From: Elysia marginata
Lineage: Eukaryota; Mollusca; Gastropoda; Plakobranchidae
Assembly (NCBI GenBank): GCA_019649035.1
Contig: BMAT01010556.1
Span: forward strand, 391,611 to 455,610
Direction of reading: 5' to 3'
DNA length: 64,000 nt
Below the pieces are notes generated by a model. That model did no database searches. It saw nothing but the letters and a program-made list of their open reading frames with translations, and was not told the origin of the DNA. Shown here piece by piece: positions 59,214-64,000 of the stretch (within the stretch, counting starts at the first letter, position 1; each line of letters starts with the position of its first letter). The position numbers and the translations under genes are program-made.

Positions 59214-60825
59214 TTATAGTGTACTTTACTATAATATTAATAATGTTTGAAACTGCCCGCATGACTGAGCATTGCTTATTTTCAATACATGTTCAATGTA
59301 ACCTTGTATTGACTGAATAAACTTGACCTTGAACTATATTATTATAGTAAAAAACCAGATTCAACAATTAATTATCTCTAAAAACTATCAATTTGCAACG
59401 ATTAAAACTTACAGATTTGTTTCTAGCATAGCAAAATTAATCAGAAAAAACACTTTCTTATGCCTGGATGTGAGTTGGGTGTAAAAGTGCAATAATACAG
59501 TGTGAAACCCTAGAAAGAAAACAGATCACATCACTCAGCAAACAAACCCAAAAATTATATATGTTTAAAAAAAGAGACAATACAAAAATTTGTAATACGT
59601 AAAGTCCTAATTTTATTAACTACTTAAGCCTGTATGATAAAGGCACCATGTACGTGACAATAACAATACAAGAACAAAATTTTATGAATTAAAACATGAC
59701 TTAAGTAACGTTTGAGCAAAATTATCCATTTTATAAGGAGTAGGCCTACAGCTAAGATTATGAGGATAGTGATGATGTGGAAAGCTTGACATTAATTGAG
59801 ACTGGCGAAGACCAGGCAGACTTTCACTTTGCGCCTATTTCCCCATTTAATTTATCATTTGACCCTTTGTAAACTGAAACTGCAAACTGAAAAGGGGCGT
59901 GTGAAGAATCATGTCAGAGGATCCACACCGGTGCAGGTAATCACACCAAAAGGTTCCACTTGCCATTATAGGGCCATTGTAAATCAAGTAAAAACAAAGT
60001 AAAAAATCAAAATTTTACTATGTATTACTAGGCCTCAGAGACAAAATTAAGAGTAGATGTAAATTGTAATGTAGATTTACATCTATGTAGATTTCTACAT
60101 CTTAAGTACAGTCTTTTCTTTTTGTCGACAATTGGGTTTTATTTTGTGAACTCAACTGTTATACAAATTCTGGGATATTCCTGGCATTGGGCCGCTGGCA
60201 AGACTGATGAAATGAAGGGGATGATACCTATTTTTAACACCGGCGGGCCAATCCCAGAATTAAGCCCAAATTCTTAATGTTACAAAATGAACGGGTAAGT
60301 ACTGCCTTTTTGTCGATAACACTCAAAAACCTTCGATAATCTTAGAAAACCCTCAAGAACCCTGCTTATATGATAATATCTAAAAGTAATATTAGTAAAG
60401 TTTGTGGAAAAAACTTAAGCAAACCTTTGATTTCATGTATTTATAGCCTTAAGTGAAGATCTAGGCCTATCTGTGAAAGTGTTGATGGCATCAATATGTC
60501 GTCTGCTGCGTAGACTAAGTTAGGTGTGGTTAAGTAATGATGAGCAATTGCAGGCGAACTCTCCAGGAAGAATTGAGCTATTTACTTGAAAACCTAAATC
60601 TAGGTCAAATTTCAAATTGCATCAAATATCAAGTATTATACATTTTTGAAAAGCTTATGACTTGCAGAATTCAAATACATAGATTTTTATAAGCAAGAGC
60701 CTCTTCCAAGGGGAGTAATAAAGTGACAAAATTATCTACCCCTGATGTACATAATTTTATTTTAAACTTAATTTTGTCTACATATGGTGCAAAAACATTC
60801 TTTTTTTTATATTTAAGTTGTAGTA
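57915..60825. other. upstream of the nuclear receptor; simple repeats, no firm gene
   Basis: It must hold the receptor promoter and probably a noncoding first exon, but neither can be placed. C-run at 58357-58368, GA/AG microsatellite at 59143-59212. A small frame 58487-58753 (RALKMVNQMLNGLGIRYPDR) is unassigned. AATAAACTTGACCTTGAACT near 59318 resembles a retroposon tail. Confidence 0.4.
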
Positions 60826-61081
60826 CAGGGATGCAAGCGGCTCATGCTCAAAAAGCAGGAAAATTTTACACTCTGTAGGTACCCTTATTGGACCAATTCA
60901 AAAAGATAGCTACAACTCTGTCCAAGTGCCCACACAGCTACACAACTAAAAAGAAGTGTTTAACTTTCTATGACTCTTAATTTAGGACGTTTTCTTTAAC
61001 ATTTAGGTCATAATTTTTCAAGTTTTCCTGCTTTTTTAGTTAAAAAAAAACTGGTAAAAAATCGGAAAACTTGCATCCCTG
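60826..61081. mobile_element. 256-bp MITE, CAGGGATGCAAG ends, 6-bp TSD
   Basis: Both ends read inwards CAGGGATGCAAG (12 of 12); an inner motif AAAAGCAGGAAAA occurs in both arms. The flanking direct repeat is GTAGTA at 60820-60825 and 61082-61087. Noncoding. The same family as 61835-62671. Confidence 0.85.
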
Positions 61082-61834
61082 GTAGTAAGAGTCTTTTAAT
61101 GTTCTTAAGAAGAAGGTTGGTATTTGAAAGGGTTTAATTAGATCATCAAGAGCAAACTTACGGCGACTATTTTGCTCATAATTTTTTTAATTTGACTACG
61201 CAGTAATTCTCATTTTAGGCCATTGGGAATATCTTAGAGTTATATTTCACTGTAAAATTCTGTTCAATTGCCTATTTTAGGCTAATGCATTTACATTTTG
61301 TTGTTTTCTTCTCACAAAAAGTGATGATTAAGTTAGTAAATATGCCTAATATTGCATGCCAAAGGCCTACTTTAAATTACTTCTGATGCTGTGCTGTATC
61401 TCCCTACTTCTTTGAAATTAAATGCCATAACATCAAAATCAATGCTTTCTTTTTACCAGTAACAATTCTTTAGTTGAATAGAAGGCTTATCTCTAATGAG
61501 ATGATTCCTAATTATGCCTAAGAATGTCTTTATTCACCCTGGATGTTTATCATTTACCTCTCTCAAGTTAGTTTTTGGTTATTTTCTACTGTAAAAAAAA
61601 GAGGGGGAAAAACCCCACTATGCCCTTTATTTTTGTATCCGCTAAGAGTCACTATAATTTGGCAAAACGAGATGTTTCCTATCATAATTCACCATTTATA
61701 AATTAAAAAAACAGCTTAACTTTCTTTTAAGCTGTTTCAGTGTTTGGCCACTCCTGTAATAACTATTCAATTATCTTTTTTCTTCCCAATACTATTCTTT
61801 ACAAATTGTATTCTATAATTCTTCTTTATGTACA

Positions 61835-62671
61835 CAGAGATGCAAGCACCTTATGCACAAAAAGCAGGAAAATTTAAACACATCTATATAAAGTTCTCTG
61901 TCTGGCACTGATAACCAATAGCTGCCTCTATAGAATCTTTGATGCAGTAGTATCCTGTTAAACGCACTCCAGTTACATGCACGCTACGGTTAAACTAACG
62001 CCAAATTGCTATGACTGATTTATTTCTATATAATCAGTATACCCTAAACGCACGTTATATCGGCTCACGCTATGAAATCGGGAAAAATTACCTTTTAAGT
62101 GGACCAGGCAACCACTGGGATGCGAGCGCTTGTTGTGTAAAGGGTAAGACTTGGAGGCAGGAGTGTGAAGATAGAGTGTAAAATGTGGAAAAAGACATGA
62201 GGGTGTGGATGAACAAATCAGATGATGCAAATTGCCAACACCTCGCCTGCCCATACTGTAATCTACTGAGTGACAGCAAAGAGGGCCCCTCTTTGGTGAC
62301 AGTGACAGGTGGACTGTAGGCTAGTCCTTGGCCTGTGTAGCATTGTGTGATTGGCTTTCTTCTCGTCCCGATCACGCCCCCCCTCCCCATTTTTACTACT
62401 TCTCATAAGTGCACGAATCTCCTAAACGCACGCTATTTGGGTCTCCCAAGTGCCGTGCGTTTAACCGGATACTACTGTATATCGGTGAAAAAAGGTAGAT
62501 TCAACTCTGCACTAGGGTCTTTACAGCTGTATACACCCAAAATAAATGTTTGATTTTCTTATGTCTTAAGTTTGGATGATTTTCTTTAATAGTTGAGTCT
62601 TAACTATTATCAAATTTCCTGCTTTTTTGGGCTAAAGATTACTGCTAAAAATCGGAAAACTTGCATCCCTG
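61835..62671. mobile_element. second copy of the CAGGGATGCAAG MITE, with nested insertion
   Basis: The left end CAGAGATGCAAG and the inverted right end CAGGGATGCAAG are flanked by TGTACA at 61829-61834 and 62672-62677. AAAAAGCAGGAAAATTT follows at the left and its inverted counterpart precedes the right end. Without the nested piece it would be about 300 bp. Confidence 0.85.
61945..62477. mobile_element. pogo-like MITE nested in the previous element
   Basis: The left end CAGTAGTATCCTGTTAAACG and the inverted right end CAGTAGTATCCGGTTAAACG match at 19 of 20. TA follows the right end; the left flank is TG, probably a mutated TA. AAACGCACG words recur inside both ends. The frames within it (62009-62390) show no recognised protein. 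Confidence 0.85.
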
Positions 62672-62741
62672 TGTACAAAGCACCCTACCCTATCCATCTA
62701 TCCATAAAAAAAAATTTTATACATCGACTGGCACATAAGCC

Positions 62742-62758
62742 AACCCCCCCCCCCCCCT
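62742..62758. repeat. poly-C run
   Basis: A run of about 15 C after CAACC, a simple homopolymer. Confidence 0.9.
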
Positions 62759-63052
62759 CTAAACGTAGCCTTTTACAAGTATAATAGTTTTCTACCAGTA
62801 AACGTCAATGATTTGTACTATTATACATATTTTGTTCTAGCATAATATTAAATGTAGTAAAATATCACTATCCAGCAAGAAAATAAGTGTTCAGTGTGAA
62901 AAACTTTGAAAGGATCCTTGCAATTACAGTAATATTACAGTTATATTATTATTGGTATCTTACAGACAACCATGAAGAATGACATACTGTGGTTTTGTGC
63001 AATATTTATTTTACTGTGATCCCTATTTCCTAAATGGACGAACGCTAAAAAT

Positions 63053-64000
63053 GTGTTTTTGCTGCTGGTAGAATCGCCAACTCCAACCATTCGTTATACA
63101 AACGCCATGTTGCGGAGCCTGAACACCCCGTGTATTCAATGTCAACACACTGAGTACCATGATTTCACTAAATATAAACAAAGGAAGAGAAGAAGGAAAG
63201 GTGGGACTCGAGTAAAGAATAAAGGCAGACAATCAAAACCTTTCATACCATCATTCGTTTTGGGAAATACAAGATCACTGGTCAATAAAATGGACTAACT
63301 TCAAGGCGCCAGCAAATTTCTTCTTCAATACCGTGAGGTGTCATGTTTGGCTTCTGTGGAAACGTGGTTCAACCAAAACACCAGCGAAACTGCTTCCAAC
63401 ATAGACAATTTTTTCGTGTTTCGTTCTGATAGAACACAAGAGGCAGGCAAAAATCGAGGGGGCGGTGTATGCCTGTACGTGAACGACAGGTGGGCTAATA
63501 AAAACAATATTTCAGTGAAAGAGACCATGTGTACTCCAAACTTAGAACTATTGAAGGTGAATATCCAACCACACTATTTACCACATGAGCTGACAGGAGT
63601 GTTGGTCAATGTCATCTATATATATATACCGCCAACAGCAAACGAGACAGAGGCTGTGGGAACACTTACTTCAAGCATCCATTAACAAGAAACAAAATTG
63701 CCCGACACCCTGAAAATCATACTTGGTGACTTTAATCACTGCTCGCTTGACAGTGCACTCCCCCACTACCACCAGTACGTGTCCTGTCCTACAAAAGGTG
63801 ACCGAACGCTTGATCTGTGCTATTATAACATTCCTGACGCCTACAAGTGTGTACCACTCGCCCCTTTGGGAGACTCTGATCACAACAATGTACAACTTAT
63901 ACCAAAATACAAGCCATTATTAAAGAGCGCCAAGCCTGCCATGAAAGTTGTTAAAAAGTGGACCTCGGACGCTACTCTATAACTGCAAGAATGTTTTGAA
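63053..64000 (+). mobile_element. LINE, endonuclease (EEP) domain, runs off window
   Basis: A basic region (KQRKRRRKGGTRVKN) is followed by LGNTRSLVNKMD, SCLASVETWFNQN, GGGVCLYVNDRW, LKIILGDFNHCSLD and PLGDSDHNNVQL. These are the ordered motifs of the apurinic-like endonuclease of non-LTR retrotransposons, with the ETW, GDFN and SDH catalytic motifs kept. The whole stretch is in one frame, broken by three TAA codons (63296, 63683, 63980). The reverse transcriptase part would lie to the right of the window. The clade is jockey/CR1/Rex-like by eye. Confidence 0.88.

Noticed and set aside
62009-62390. Protein-coding content of the nested pogo-like MITE
   Set aside because: Short overlapping frames without transposase motifs; the element is most likely noncoding.
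1-64000. CRISPR arrays, bacterial operons, LTR retrotransposons or virus-like copies
   Set aside because: No regularly spaced direct repeats, no prokaryotic gene layout, no paired LTRs and no gag, pol-integrase, capsid or envelope-like frames were seen.

Overview
The window is animal nuclear DNA: AT-rich, with long GT-AG introns, tRNA-derived SINEs, LINE fragments and many small DNA transposons. The two host genes and the TE mix (piggyBac, hAT, pogo-like, Mutator-like, many TCTAGATCT-type words) suggest a mollusc, most likely a gastropod. That placement is inference, not proof. No LTR retroelement, retrovirus-like copy, CRISPR array, operon or intact tRNA/rRNA gene was seen.

Two host genes lie tail to tail. 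(1) 560-20635, + strand: the 3' two thirds of a KIDINS220/ARMS orthologue. Fifteen exons with consistent splice phases encode 1462 residues: end of the ankyrin array, KAP P-loop NTPase with four membrane segments, proline/glutamine-rich linker, SAM-like domain and a long Ser-rich tail ending in the class I PDZ ligand ETNV. Earlier exons lie left of the window. (2) 40043-57860, - strand: a complete seven-exon nuclear receptor of 566 residues with a very short A/B region, an unusual P-box (CEACKG), a long Ser-rich hinge and a ligand-binding domain ending in a good AF-2 helix (LLREML). It looks NR1-like; I cannot assign a subgroup.

The introns and the ~19 kb between the genes are filled with transposon remains. 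Several have both ends and target-site duplications (TSDs) readable: one hAT deletion derivative with an 8-bp TSD (6548-7435); four CAG-ended elements with 6-bp TSDs (8908-9067, 10758-12122, 60826-61081, 61835-62671); four pogo/Tigger-like elements with CAGTNG-type ends and full or partial TA duplications (17279, 26451, 46693, 61945), one of them nested in a 6-bp-TSD element; a decayed piggyBac (47996-50091); and a decayed Mutator-like element with a transposase remnant (35741-39258). There are three or four LINE fragments, at least six tRNA-derived SINE-like units, an older repeat present twice (26921 and 30400) whose second copy is split by a 251-bp MITE, and several tandem repeats. A LINE endonuclease region runs off the right edge.

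Four assembly gaps interrupt the window (3526-3529, 11169-12079, 29504-29512, 46903-47635). The long open frames across the two large gaps are artefacts of N runs.
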